This document shows positions 6,728 to 15,628 of a stretch of 16,976 nucleotides of DNA, in pieces. The notes beneath the pieces were generated by a model. That model saw only the letters and a list, made by a program, of their open reading frames with translations. It did not search any database and had not been told where the DNA came from. Numbering within the stretch: the stretch's first letter is position 1; every line of letters starts with the position of its first letter. The position numbers and the translations under genes were made by a program. This stretch comes from Lachnoclostridium sp. UBA933 (GTDB lineage Bacteria; Bacillota; Clostridia; Lachnospirales; Lachnospiraceae), in contig DBDL01000032.1 in the NCBI GenBank assembly GCA_002293545.1, forward strand, positions 1-16,976, read 5' to 3'.

Positions 6728-8905
6728 TTATCTTCTCTTTTTATTCTTTCTTCCGAGCTTATTTAAGTGGAACCATATTGTTCCCGCCCAGCATACGGAC
6801 GTATAGGCACCGCAGATGATACCCGCAAGCAGCGGAATCGAAAATTGGCGCACACTGTCCACACCGAGGATTACCAGCATCACTACCGTAATCGCTGTGG
6901 TGACAGACGTATTGATGCTCCGGCTTAGGGTCTGGGTAATGCTTTCGTTGACCAATTCCGCAACATCCGAGCGGTTTCCTGCCTTTTTACGGTTTTCACG
7001 TATACGGTCAAAGATAACGATCGTTGAGTTGATGGAATAACCGACAATCGTCAGCATCACGGCAATGAATGTGCTTCCGACCAGTATAAACGTACTGAAC
7101 ACCGCATAAATCATCAGGACTACGATAACATCATGGAGCAAGGCAAGTACCGAGCTTGCACCGAATGCAAAGTTACGGAAACGAATCCAGATATAAATCA
7201 GCATACACAGACCCGCAACCAAGACGGCAACGACAGCATCTTTTCTCATTTCACTGCTGACTGTTTCACTGATACTCTCGGCTTCAATATCCTCCGCTTT
7301 CACCTTCAGCTTAGAAATCAATTCGTCATGCAATGTCTTCTCCTGCTCATCCGACAATTTCGTTGTACGTGCAATAACCTTATACTGGTCATTTACGGTT
7401 GAAATCTCAGGGGTAAGATTAACGGTTGATTGAACTAGATCTTCCACTTCCTGTTTCTTTTCATCCATTTTCACCGAGCTGTCAAATGTGATACTGGTAG
7501 ACGTACCTCCCTGAAAATCCAAGCTGTAATTCAGAATCGCACCGTCTTTTACATAATTGAATACCAATCCGCCGATACAAAGCAGGAACAACACGGATGA
7601 TATGAGTATATACTTCTTTATATTTCCGACAAAATTAATCGCAGGTCTTTCTTTCTTGATTCCGTAGAGCTTTTCGCTGTCCAAGCCCATATTGACAAAC
7701 GCAGTCATAATAAATCTGGTGACAAATAACGCGGTGACCATCGAAACCACAATACTGATTCCCAATGTTTCGGCAAAGCCTTTCACCGTACCGGAACCCA
7801 TCAGATACAATACGACTGCCGCAATCAATGTTGTTACGTTACCGTCAATGATTGCAGAAAGCGCTTTCTCATATCCTATCTTGATGGCGGAAGCTACCGT
7901 TTTGCCCGTACCGATTTCCTCTTTGATACGGGTAAATACAATAACATTGGCATCCACCGCCATACCCACACCGAGAATAATACCCGCAATACCCGGAAGC
8001 GTAAGCGTTACGTTGAATACATTCAATGCAAGCAGCACCAGTACAATGTACATAAGCAGGGCAAGCGATGACGCAACACCCGGCAGACGGTACATAATAA
8101 TCATAAAGATAATGACCAGTACCAAGCCGATTACGCCGGCAATCAGGCTGGTATTTAATGAAGTCAGTCCCAGCTTTGCGCCTACGATATTATGCCGGAT
8201 ATTCTTCAATTCCAGGGGCAATGCGCCGATACGGATCAGGGACGCCAGTTCATCCGCTTCCTCATATGTTTTAAAACCGCCGCTGATTTGTGCATTTCCG
8301 TCACTGATAACAGACTGTACGACCGGCGCGGATATTTCATTGCCGTCATAGAGAATACTGATCGGCTTCTCCTGACCGACAAGCTCTTCCGTCGCTTTTC
8401 TGAAATTTTTCGTTCCTTTTCCGTTCAGTGTGAGCGCCACTACATGCTCATTGATTCCGGTCTGCGGATTTTGTTGTGTTTCCGCCGTCGCCGTTTTGAC
8501 TTGGGAACCATCGATTACGACTTTTCCGTCCGGATCTTTAAACTCCAAAGAACCCGCTTTCCCAAGCTTGTCCAATATTTCCTGCGGGTTGTCCACATCA
8601 GGGACATCAATCGTCACCCGGTTGGTTCCCTCTTTATAAACCGATGCTTCCGTGCTTTCCCCTTCCACACGTTTCTGCATCTTATAAACCGTGTCAGACA
8701 TTTTTTGCTGCATATCCGCAGGCTCAGGGCTTACTACAGCTTCATACGTAACGCTGACACCTCCTGCCAAATCCAGACCCAAACGAATATTTTTCAAACT
8801 TCCTAAATGCTTGCTTCCGATTCCTACATACGAAAGCGTACCAAATAGTCCGACTAAAAGAATACTGAGTATCAAGTACAAAACACCTTTTGTTTTACTG
8901 TTCAT
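6728..8905 (-). CDS. secDF: Protein translocase subunit SecDF (fused SecD and SecF)
   Basis: Inner-membrane partner of SecYEG that uses the proton gradient to pull exported proteins outward after SecA has acted. The 725-residue chain joins SecD and SecF. The SecD half has TM1 at about 7-29, LGLDLAGG at 42-49, the periplasmic P1 domain, and the TM4 signature ending VGMAVDANVIVFTRIKEE near 310-330. The SecF half begins near 440 with its own TM, NYSLDFQGGTS near 455-465, and GYSINSTIVIFDRIREN near 615-632. The start could be GTG at 8908 or the ATG directly after it; the ATG lies 7 bases from GGAG and is preferred. The gene stands alone, divergent from clpB. Confidence 0.96.
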   Translation of the reverse strand: MNSKTKGVLYLILSILLVGLFGTLSYVGIGSKHLGSLKNIRLGLDLAGGVSVTYEAVVSPEPADMQQKMSDTVYKMQKRVEGESTEASVYKEGTNRVTIDVPDVDNPQEILDKLGKAGSLEFKDPDGKVVIDGSQVKTATAETQQNPQTGINEHVVALTLNGKGTKNFRKATEELVGQEKPISILYDGNEISAPVVQSVISDGNAQISGGFKTYEEADELASLIRIGALPLELKNIRHNIVGAKLGLTSLNTSLIAGVIGLVLVIIFMIIMYRLPGVASSLALLMYIVLVLLALNVFNVTLTLPGIAGIILGVGMAVDANVIVFTRIKEEIGTGKTVASAIKIGYEKALSAIIDGNVTTLIAAVVLYLMGSGTVKGFAETLGISIVVSMVTALFVTRFIMTAFVNMGLDSEKLYGIKKERPAINFVGNIKKYILISSVLFLLCIGGLVFNYVKDGAILNYSLDFQGGTSTSITFDSSVKMDEKKQEVEDLVQSTVNLTPEISTVNDQYKVIARTTKLSDEQEKTLHDELISKLKVKAEDIEAESISETVSSEMRKDAVVAVLVAGLCMLIYIWIRFRNFAFGASSVLALLHDVIVVLMIYAVFSTFILVGSTFIAVMLTIVGYSINSTIVIFDRIRENRKKAGNRSDVAELVNESITQTLSRSINTSVTTAITVVMLVILGVDSVRQFSIPLLAGIICGAYTSVCWAGTIWFHLNKLGRKNKKRR

Positions 8906-8940
8906 CACGTTTCTCCTTTGACTTTAATTTAAACATTCCG

Positions 8941-8969
8941 ATTATAGCACATTCTTTTTGAATCCACAA
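8941..8969 (-). promoter_or_regulatory. secDF: Promoter of secDF
   Basis: Minus-strand TTGTGG (8964-8969), a 17-base spacer and a perfect TATAAT (8941-8946) in an extended context (TGCTATAAT). Start near 8934, giving a leader of about 30 bases with AAAGGAG before the start codon. Confidence 0.6.
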
Positions 8970-8989
8970 GCACAACATACGCATTGTTC

Positions 8990-9018
8990 TTAATATTTTC
9001 ACAATTTTTAGGTAAAAT
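8990..9018 (+). promoter_or_regulatory. clpB: Candidate promoter of clpB
   Basis: TTAATA (8990-8995), a 17-base spacer and TAAAAT (9013-9018), 4 of 6 and 5 of 6 matches. The start near 9025 leaves a short leader containing AAAGGAGG. No CIRCE element (HrcA) and no paired CtsR heptads were found in the 138-base gap between secDF and clpB. Confidence 0.4.
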
Positions 9019-9043
9019 ACTCTTATGCAAAGGAGGCAACCCA

Positions 9044-11617
9044 ATGAATTTTAATAAATTTACCCAAAAATCAGTACAGGTTATCAATGATTTAGAAAAA
9101 ACAGCATATGATTTCGGGAATCAGGAAATCACACAGATGCATTTGCTTTATATTCTCCTGACCGTCAGCGACAGTTTGATCACCGGTCTTTTGGAAAAAC
9201 AGAACGTCGATACCGGAAGCTTTCTTTCCGAAACGGAAGACTTTATTGAAAGACAGCCGAAAGTGTCCGGCGGTCAGGTTTATATCGGCAATCCATTAAA
9301 CAAAGTATTGATATATGCCGAAAATGAAGCAAAATCCATGGGGGACGAGTACGTTTCGGCGGAACACCTTTTTCTGTCCATGATATCACATGCGGATAAG
9401 GAAATAAACAAGCTGTTCAAGAAGTTCCAAATTGACCGCCAAAGCTTTTTATCCGCATTGTCAAAAGTCCGGGGCAACCAGAAAATTACTACGGATAATC
9501 CCGAAGCTATTTATGAAAGCTTAGAAAAGTACGGTTATGATTTGGTCGAAAAAGCAACGGCACAGCAACTGGACCCGGTGATCGGCAGGGATGCGGAGAT
9601 CCGGAATATGATCCGTATCCTATCCCGCAAAACAAAAAATAACCCGGTTCTGATCGGGGAACCCGGCGTCGGGAAAACGGCGGCCGTAGAAGGGCTGGCA
9701 CAGCGGATTGTGCGCGGCGATGTCCCGGACTCTTTATCGGATAAAAAAATCTTTGCCTTGGATATGGGCGCATTAATCGCCGGTGCGAAATACCGGGGTG
9801 AATTTGAAGAACGCCTAAAGGCGGTTCTTCAGGAAGTGAAAGAAAGCGACGGGCAGACGATTCTTTTTGTCGATGAGCTTCATACGATTGTCGGCACCGG
9901 CAAAACCGAAGGCTCGATGGATGCCGGCAATATGCTGAAACCGATGCTGGCACGCGGTGAGCTTCACTGTATCGGTGCGACAACCCTAAATGAATACCGA
10001 TTGTACATTGAAAAGGACAGCGCATTGGAACGCCGTTTCCAGCCGGTCATGGTAGACGAACCGACGGTTGGGGATACCATTTCCATCCTGCGGGGACTGC
10101 GGGACCGCTACGAGGTTTTCCACGGCGTCAAAATAGCGGACTCCGCACTTGTTTCCGCCGCCGTACTGTCCGACCGCTATATTACGGACCGGTTCCTGCC
10201 GGATAAGGCAATTGATTTGGTTGACGAGGCATGTGCCCTGATTAAAACAGAACTGGACTCGCTCCCCACTGAGTTAGATGATATACAACGCCGAATCATG
10301 CAGATGGAAATCGAAGAAGCCGCGCTGAAAAATGAAACCAACCGGCTCAGTCTGGAACGGCTTGAAAATCTCCAAAAGGATCTGGCAGAGCTGCGTGACA
10401 ATTTTTCTGCCGCCAAAGCCAAATGGGACAGCGAAAAAGATGCGGTTTCAAAAGTACGCGACTTAAAAGAGCAGCTGGAGCATGTTCATAATGAAATTGA
10501 AGTGGCTAAACACAACTATGATTTGGAGAAGGCTGCCGAACTGCAATACGGGGATTACCCGCGTCTTCAAAATGAACTGAAGCTTGCCGAGGAATCCCTC
10601 GCTTCCAATCAAAACTCCATGGTTCATGAAAGTGTATCCGAAGAAGAAATTGCAAAAATCGTTTCCCGGTGGACAGGAATTCCGATTTCCCGTCTGACCG
10701 AATCGGAACGGAACAAAACCTTAAACTTGGACAAAGAACTTCACAAACGGGTTGTGGGGCAGGATGAGGGCGTTACAAAAGTAACCGAAGCCATTATCCG
10801 GTCAAAAGCCGGCATCAAGGATCCGTCAAAACCGATCGGCTCTTTTCTCTTCCTTGGTCCGACCGGCGTCGGAAAGACCGAGCTTGCCAAAAGTCTGGCA
10901 GAAAGCTTATTTGATAACGAACAGAACATGGTACGGATTGACATGAGTGAATACATGGAGAAGCATTCTGTGTCCCGATTAATCGGCGCACCTCCGGGTT
11001 ATGTCGGTTATGAGGAGGGCGGTCAGCTTACCGAAACCGTAAGGCGGAAGCCTTATTCGGTCGTACTGTTTGATGAAATAGAAAAGGCGAATCCCGAAGT
11101 CTTTAACGTACTGCTTCAAGTTCTGGATGACGGACGGATTACAGACTCCAACGGCAGAACCGTGGACTTTAAAAATACAATCCTGATTATGACCTCCAAT
11201 CTCGGCTCGGATTATCTGCTGGAGGGGATACGTGAGAACGGTGAAATTACGGAACGAACAAGGCAGATGGTAATGTCTGAATTACACAAAAGCTTCCGTC
11301 CGGAATTTCTGAACCGTCTGGATGAAATTGTGATTTTCAAACCCTTGAGCAAAGAAAATATATCGGGGATACTTGATTTACTGGTTGCCGATATCAATCA
11401 GCGATTAACCGGTAAAGAACTTGTTATTTCTCTCAGTGACGAAGCAAAGCAGTTTATTACCGAACACGCCTATGACCCTTCCTATGGCGCAAGACCACTG
11501 AAACGGTATTTGCAGAAAAATGCGGAAACCCTTTTGGCAAGAAAAATTTTGGCAGAGGAAGTTTCTGCCGGTGATAAACTGGAAATCAAAATAAAGAACC
11601 AAAAATTAAGCATATAA
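9044..11617 (+). CDS. clpB: ATP-dependent disaggregase ClpB
   Basis: Hexameric AAA+ chaperone that threads aggregated proteins through its pore, working with DnaK. The 857-residue protein has the ClpB order: N domain (starting [10 protein letters not shown], 1-150), AAA1 with Walker A GEPGVGKT at about 205-212 and Walker B FVDELH, the long coiled-coil middle domain at about 405-515 rich in Glu/Lys/Leu, the WTGIP linker, AAA2 with GPTGVGKT at about 605, pore loop GYVG and Walker B LFDEIEK near 672, and a C-terminal domain. The long middle domain distinguishes it from ClpC/ClpA. The frame is open upstream to 8984, but AAAGGAGG just before the ATG at 9044 and the family N-terminus fix the start. 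Confidence 0.97.
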   Translation: MNFNKFTQKSVQVINDLEKTAYDFGNQEITQMHLLYILLTVSDSLITGLLEKQNVDTGSFLSETEDFIERQPKVSGGQVYIGNPLNKVLIYAENEAKSMGDEYVSAEHLFLSMISHADKEINKLFKKFQIDRQSFLSALSKVRGNQKITTDNPEAIYESLEKYGYDLVEKATAQQLDPVIGRDAEIRNMIRILSRKTKNNPVLIGEPGVGKTAAVEGLAQRIVRGDVPDSLSDKKIFALDMGALIAGAKYRGEFEERLKAVLQEVKESDGQTILFVDELHTIVGTGKTEGSMDAGNMLKPMLARGELHCIGATTLNEYRLYIEKDSALERRFQPVMVDEPTVGDTISILRGLRDRYEVFHGVKIADSALVSAAVLSDRYITDRFLPDKAIDLVDEACALIKTELDSLPTELDDIQRRIMQMEIEEAALKNETNRLSLERLENLQKDLAELRDNFSAAKAKWDSEKDAVSKVRDLKEQLEHVHNEIEVAKHNYDLEKAAELQYGDYPRLQNELKLAEESLASNQNSMVHESVSEEEIAKIVSRWTGIPISRLTESERNKTLNLDKELHKRVVGQDEGVTKVTEAIIRSKAGIKDPSKPIGSFLFLGPTGVGKTELAKSLAESLFDNEQNMVRIDMSEYMEKHSVSRLIGAPPGYVGYEEGGQLTETVRRKPYSVVLFDEIEKANPEVFNVLLQVLDDGRITDSNGRTVDFKNTILIMTSNLGSDYLLEGIRENGEITERTRQMVMSELHKSFRPEFLNRLDEIVIFKPLSKENISGILDLLVADINQRLTGKELVISLSDEAKQFITEHAYDPSYGARPLKRYLQKNAETLLARKILAEEVSAGDKLEIKIKNQKLSI

Positions 11618-11702
11618 TCCATAATCACACAGAAAACTAAGTAGATTCCCTAGATCAGTACAGGTGAACCGGCGACAAGACTGTCAAATCAAAACGGTAA
11701 TC

Positions 11703-11757
11703 CAAACATGATACAATTGCAATCCTATGAAATCAGATTGCAATTGTATCATGTTTG
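11703..11757. repeat. Perfect 22-bp inverted repeat upstream of the diguanylate cyclase gene
   Basis: Positions 11703-11724 are the exact reverse complement of 11736-11757, with an 11-base spacer. Each arm contains the self-complementary octamer ATTGCAAT (11716-11723 and 11737-11744), with centres exactly 21 bp apart, about two helical turns. The right arm carries the -35 box of the next gene. No T-tract follows, so it is not a classical terminator for clpB, although the RNA would make a strong hairpin. The rest of the gap (11618-11702) shows nothing recognisable. Confidence 0.9.
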
Positions 11758-11772
11758 AAAATATGATATAAT
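11744..11772 (+). promoter_or_regulatory. Promoter of the diguanylate cyclase gene, -35 inside the inverted repeat
   Basis: TTGTAT (11744-11749), a 17-base spacer and a perfect TATAAT (11767-11772) in extended context TGATATAAT. Start near 11779, followed by GAAGGAAGG 8 bases before the ATG. Overlap with the inverted repeat suggests a repressor or antirepressor could act here. Confidence 0.55.
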
Positions 11773-11803
11773 TATTTTTAATTATAGAAGGAAGGATGCA
11801 CAA

Positions 11804-13243
11804 ATGACAGTTAAATCAAAAAATTCCAAAAACTTACGGATCGAGTTGGAACAACTCAGCCGGTCCGATGACTTTAGAACTATACATAATATTGATCAAT
11901 TACCGGAGGGGGAGCAAGAAACAGCCCGCTTAGTGAATCAAATCCTGCATAACTATAAATTAAGTACCGGCAAACGGGAAACCTTGAATTTATTGGCTTC
12001 GTTGAAATCAATTCTCAACGGTTTAGACGCTATTATTTTGGTTACCGTCCCCGAAACAGGCGAAATCATTTTCCTCAATGACCGCTGCAAGGAGTTTAAC
12101 AACGTCAAGGGGGACGGTGTCGGAAAGTATTGCTATGAGTTTTTAGTAGGCAATAAAGAACGGTGTGTCGGCTGTCCGAGTAAACAGTTTAAAGAGGATC
12201 CTGACAAAATCGTACAATGGGACGCCGTTAATTTTGTGGAAAACCGGACTTGCCGTATGACATCAATGTTAATCGACTGGCCGACCGGCGAAAAGGTCCG
12301 CCTTGAGTTTGGTGTCGAAATAACCGACAGCAAACGTCAGGGAATATTACTTGAAAATATTCTTAACGGTATCGACGCTCTGATATGTGTTATTGATCCG
12401 GATACCAATATCATCCTCTTTCTCAATGACAGTATCAAGAAAAATTTCAACATAACAGGCGACGACGGTATCGGGCAGTTGTGCCATAAATTTCTCCAAG
12501 GCAGGGACGAACCGTGTCCTTCCTGTCCTTATCTTGAACTGCGTGCAAACCCGGATAAGGTTGTCATATGGGAACACAAAGAATCCATAAACGGCAGCTT
12601 ATTACTTAAAACAGCGAGAATGATTGACTGGACCAACGGAAGAAAAGCACACCTTGAATATGCCATAGACATAACCGAACTAAGGAATATGGAGAAAAAT
12701 ATCATGAAACTGGAATCGGAGGTCGAAAAACTCTACTACGATCCCTTAACAGAAATATACAGCCGCCGTTATTTTGAAGAAAACATTGGGACCCTAATAA
12801 GTTCTCAGGCGAAAAACACCGGTACCTTAAGTCTTATGATGATTGACATCGACTATTTCAAAAACTACAACGATACCTACGGTCATATCAAAGGAGATGA
12901 CTGCCTGAAAATCATTGCGGAAATCCTGAAAAATTGTATTACAAAAAAAGACGATTTCGTTGCACGCTACGGCGGCGAAGAATTTGTCGTTGCTTTACCT
13001 GACACAAACGAACACGACGCCCGTTTGATGGCTGTCAAAATGCTTGACAGTATACAAAACCGTAACATCCCCCACGAAAAAAGCGAAGCCGCGGACTGCG
13101 TCACCGTTTCCATCGGTGTGGTAACCGGTCATGTCAACATGAATACTACCTACATCCGAAAGGATTTCCTGAAATGCGCCGATGAAATGCTGTATAAATC
13201 CAAACAAGGCGGCCGGAACAGATACACTTTCACCGCCCTGTAA
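11804..13243 (+). CDS. Diguanylate cyclase with tandem cysteine-bearing PAS-like domains
   Basis: Makes cyclic di-GMP from two GTP. It is 479 residues with no membrane segment, so a cytosolic sensor. After a polar N-terminus come two homologous PAS-like domains, about 70-180 and 186-295, each starting ILNG(L/I)DA and each holding C-x10-C-x2-C: C110, C121, C124 and C227, C238, C241. A short helix (about 300-320) leads to the GGDEF domain: DIDYFKNYNDTYGH with D348 and D350, and GGEEF at 390-394, so the active site is intact. The inhibitory I-site RxxD is changed to KKDD (381-384). The cysteines suggest a metal, iron-sulfur or redox sensor, which is inference. The gene has its own promoter behind the inverted repeat and ends 7 bases from the convergent PBP gene. 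Confidence 0.93.
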   Translation: MTVKSKNSKNLRIELEQLSRSDDFRTIHNIDQLPEGEQETARLVNQILHNYKLSTGKRETLNLLASLKSILNGLDAIILVTVPETGEIIFLNDRCKEFNNVKGDGVGKYCYEFLVGNKERCVGCPSKQFKEDPDKIVQWDAVNFVENRTCRMTSMLIDWPTGEKVRLEFGVEITDSKRQGILLENILNGIDALICVIDPDTNIILFLNDSIKKNFNITGDDGIGQLCHKFLQGRDEPCPSCPYLELRANPDKVVIWEHKESINGSLLLKTARMIDWTNGRKAHLEYAIDITELRNMEKNIMKLESEVEKLYYDPLTEIYSRRYFEENIGTLISSQAKNTGTLSLMMIDIDYFKNYNDTYGHIKGDDCLKIIAEILKNCITKKDDFVARYGGEEFVVALPDTNEHDARLMAVKMLDSIQNRNIPHEKSEAADCVTVSIGVVTGHVNMNTTYIRKDFLKCADEMLYKSKQGGRNRYTFTAL

Positions 13244-13250
13244 CCAACAC

Positions 13251-15509
13251 TTACTCCCAAATCGTTTCATCCTCCGTAAACCCGTCATCCGGATCCTCTT
13301 CCGCATCATCGTCGTCTTCATCATCCGGATCGTCTTCTATCGGTTCTTCCGGTTCCTCGGTCGGATACGTGATATCAATGGAATCATTGTCCGTTCTGTT
13401 GTTGTTCTTTTTCTTCTTTTTCGGTTTATCATTATTGTCCGGTTCTTTATTGTAATCATCCGGCGGCCGCCACGGAGGCGGCGTCGATTTCTTTGCTTTC
13501 TCTACATGTGTAAGTTCAAATTGTCTTTTCTCCAGCTTCTCATGCAACTCCGTCATAAATTCATTCCATGTTCTGCCCGGATAGGTTGCCCCATAAAGAT
13601 CTGCCACTTCGCGCGGCTGGTCATAACCAATCCAAACTGCCGTTGTATAATACGGAGTAAATCCGCAAAACCACCCGTCTTTTTTGTCATTCGTCGTTCC
13701 GGTTTTTCCCGCACATGCCATATCATTCGGAAGTCCAAGTCCCCTTCCCGTTCCGTTTGTAAATACGCCCTGTAATATATCGACCATTTCATTTGCCGCG
13801 GATGCCGTATAAACCTCCGTTTCCTCCACATCATCCGAAACGATAACTTCTCCTTCCGAATCCAGTATTTTGATAATACATGTCGGCTCGCGGAACATTC
13901 CGTCATTTTCTAACGCCGAATAACCGGACGCCATTTCGACCGGGCTGCAGCCGTATGTGAACCCGCCCAATGAGGAAGCCAGATAATAGTCATCCGGAGC
14001 AATTCTTGCAAAACCCATATCCAATAGATATTGGAGTCCTACGGAGGGTGTTAATTCGCGGTAAAGCTCCCATGCAACTGTATTCCTTGATTTTTCTACC
14101 GCACTGCGGAGTGTGATCGTGCCGGAATATGTTCTGTCGTCATTGGAGGGACCGCCTTTTCTCTTTTTATCTTCCACATAGGAATTAGCAGAATAGCCGC
14201 GTTCCAAAGACGGCGTATAAACAAGCAGCGGCTTAATGGAACTGCCGGGCTGCCGATAAGTCTGAAAACCGCGGTTTAAGGTATAACCCTCTGTCTTTTG
14301 GCTTCTGCCGCCGACAATGGCAACGACACGGCCGTCTTTATTGTCAATACATGCGGCGGCACCCTGCATTTTAAATGTACCCTCCGAATCCTTTTCCTTA
14401 AAGGAGGAGAGATTATGGTCAATCGCTTTTTGAAGTTTATTCTGTATACTCAAATCAATGGAAGTATAAATACGGTACCCTGCGCTGAATAATTTCTTTT
14501 GTGCGGCGGCATATTTATCGTCATACATTTCGTTGTATTCTTCTTGTTCCTTTTCCGTGTCAAATTGATTCCGGAAAATAAATCCGTCTTTTTTCATGAT
14601 TTCCCGCGTAGCACAGCGCGTAATAAAAGTCTGGACATAGTTTCTCCGCTTTATTTCCTGAAGCTTCAGTTTAATCTTCTCATGATATGCTTCATCATAC
14701 TCTACATTGGATATGAAACCTTCTTCAAGCATCTGATCCAGAATACGCCTTTTTCTGTTTTCGGTATTTTCTTTGCGCTTGACCGGATTATAAAGGGTCG
14801 GATTGTTCGGTATGGCACATAAAAAACAGATCTCACCTAAAGACAACTCGGATGCCGACTTGCTGAAATATCCTTTTGCCGCAGCTTCAATCCCATAATA
14901 ACCGTTAGCAAAATAGATATTGTTCAAGTAAAACTCCAAAATCTGGATTTTGGAATACTTCTTTTCTAATTCCAATGCGATAAATATTTCTCTTATTTTC
15001 CGTTCATAATTTACATCCTGCGTCAAAAAAATCTCTCTGGCAAGCTGCTGGGTAATCGTACTCGCCCCTTGGGTAATCTCCCCGCTGTTTTGAATCAGTG
15101 CCTGAACAGCCCTCAGATTCGCATAAACATCAATTCCGCCGTGTGAATAGAACTTCCTGTCTTCTGTTACAACCATAGCGTCGATTGCCCATTGCGGAAT
15201 ATCCGCATATTTTAAATAATAGACATCCTTTTCACCGCGCAGAACTGCTACCTGTTTTCCCCTCGAATTATAAGCAATGGAGGTTTCAGCGGCACGAAAC
15301 GTACTTTCTGTTGATTCGTTTACCGCCTTAATCGCATCCTCCTGCATAGCAAAAATATCTTTCCCTTCTATAAAGTAAAATATGATACCCCCGATTAACA
15401 TACTCAATAGAAGAAACAGAATAAAAAATTTTATACCAAGCCCTAACCGGCGCCGGAACTTACTTTTTGGCTTTTTAGGTTTTTTCTGTTTTTTCTGCTT
15501 TTTTTCCAT
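13251..15509 (-). CDS. Class A penicillin-binding protein (glycosyltransferase and transpeptidase)
   Basis: Bifunctional peptidoglycan synthase, 752 residues, anchored in the membrane. A Lys/Arg-rich cytosolic tail (1-21) precedes one TM at about 24-46. The GT51 domain has EDRKFYSHGG with catalytic E116, GASTITQQ (148-155) and KIREIFIALELEKKYSK with E174. The transpeptidase has SSIK with S423, SRN at 474-476 and KTGT at 602-605. The C-terminus (about 670-752) is a Pro-rich linker, a Lys/Asn run and a strongly acidic Asp/Glu tail. The ATG at 15507-15509 follows GGGAGGG and was preferred to the longer frame from 15542. Orthology to PonA, PbpF or PbpG is not assigned. It is probably transcribed alone. 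Confidence 0.95.
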   Translation of the reverse strand: MEKKQKKQKKPKKPKSKFRRRLGLGIKFFILFLLLSMLIGGIIFYFIEGKDIFAMQEDAIKAVNESTESTFRAAETSIAYNSRGKQVAVLRGEKDVYYLKYADIPQWAIDAMVVTEDRKFYSHGGIDVYANLRAVQALIQNSGEITQGASTITQQLAREIFLTQDVNYERKIREIFIALELEKKYSKIQILEFYLNNIYFANGYYGIEAAAKGYFSKSASELSLGEICFLCAIPNNPTLYNPVKRKENTENRKRRILDQMLEEGFISNVEYDEAYHEKIKLKLQEIKRRNYVQTFITRCATREIMKKDGFIFRNQFDTEKEQEEYNEMYDDKYAAAQKKLFSAGYRIYTSIDLSIQNKLQKAIDHNLSSFKEKDSEGTFKMQGAAACIDNKDGRVVAIVGGRSQKTEGYTLNRGFQTYRQPGSSIKPLLVYTPSLERGYSANSYVEDKKRKGGPSNDDRTYSGTITLRSAVEKSRNTVAWELYRELTPSVGLQYLLDMGFARIAPDDYYLASSLGGFTYGCSPVEMASGYSALENDGMFREPTCIIKILDSEGEVIVSDDVEETEVYTASAANEMVDILQGVFTNGTGRGLGLPNDMACAGKTGTTNDKKDGWFCGFTPYYTTAVWIGYDQPREVADLYGATYPGRTWNEFMTELHEKLEKRQFELTHVEKAKKSTPPPWRPPDDYNKEPDNNDKPKKKKKNNNRTDNDSIDITYPTEEPEEPIEDDPDDEDDDDAEEDPDDGFTEDETIWE

Positions 15510-15568
15510 TACAACCCTCCCAGATTTATGAAACGATAACAAAAATTTAATTACGGATTCTCACTTTG

Positions 15569-15597
15569 ATTATACTATAGATTATGTAAAACGTAAA
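15569..15597 (-). promoter_or_regulatory. Promoter of the class A PBP gene
   Basis: Minus-strand TTTACG (15592-15597), a 17-base spacer and a perfect TATAAT (15569-15574). Start near 15562, giving a leader of about 53 bases with GGGAGGG before the ATG. It lies in the 119-base gap after the MATE gene, so the PBP gene need not depend on read-through from that gene. Confidence 0.55.
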
Positions 15598-15628
15598 CAT
15601 AACGTGCGGTTTCATAGTCTTGCACTGT

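Noticed and set aside
7692..8351. Plus-strand open frame (219 codons) opposite secDF
   Set aside because: The Ser/Thr/Pro-rich product without motifs is a shadow of the SecDF codons; there is no ribosome binding site.
11703..11757. Inverted repeat as an intrinsic terminator of clpB
   Set aside because: The stem is strong but AT-rich, and the bases after it are GAAAATATG, not a T-tract; it also overlaps a promoter -35 box.
13182..13775. Long plus-strand open frame (197 codons) opposite the PBP tail
   Set aside because: It is antisense to a well-supported gene, overlaps the end of the diguanylate cyclase gene, and its Arg/Ile/Phe-rich product is the mirror of the acidic tail codons.
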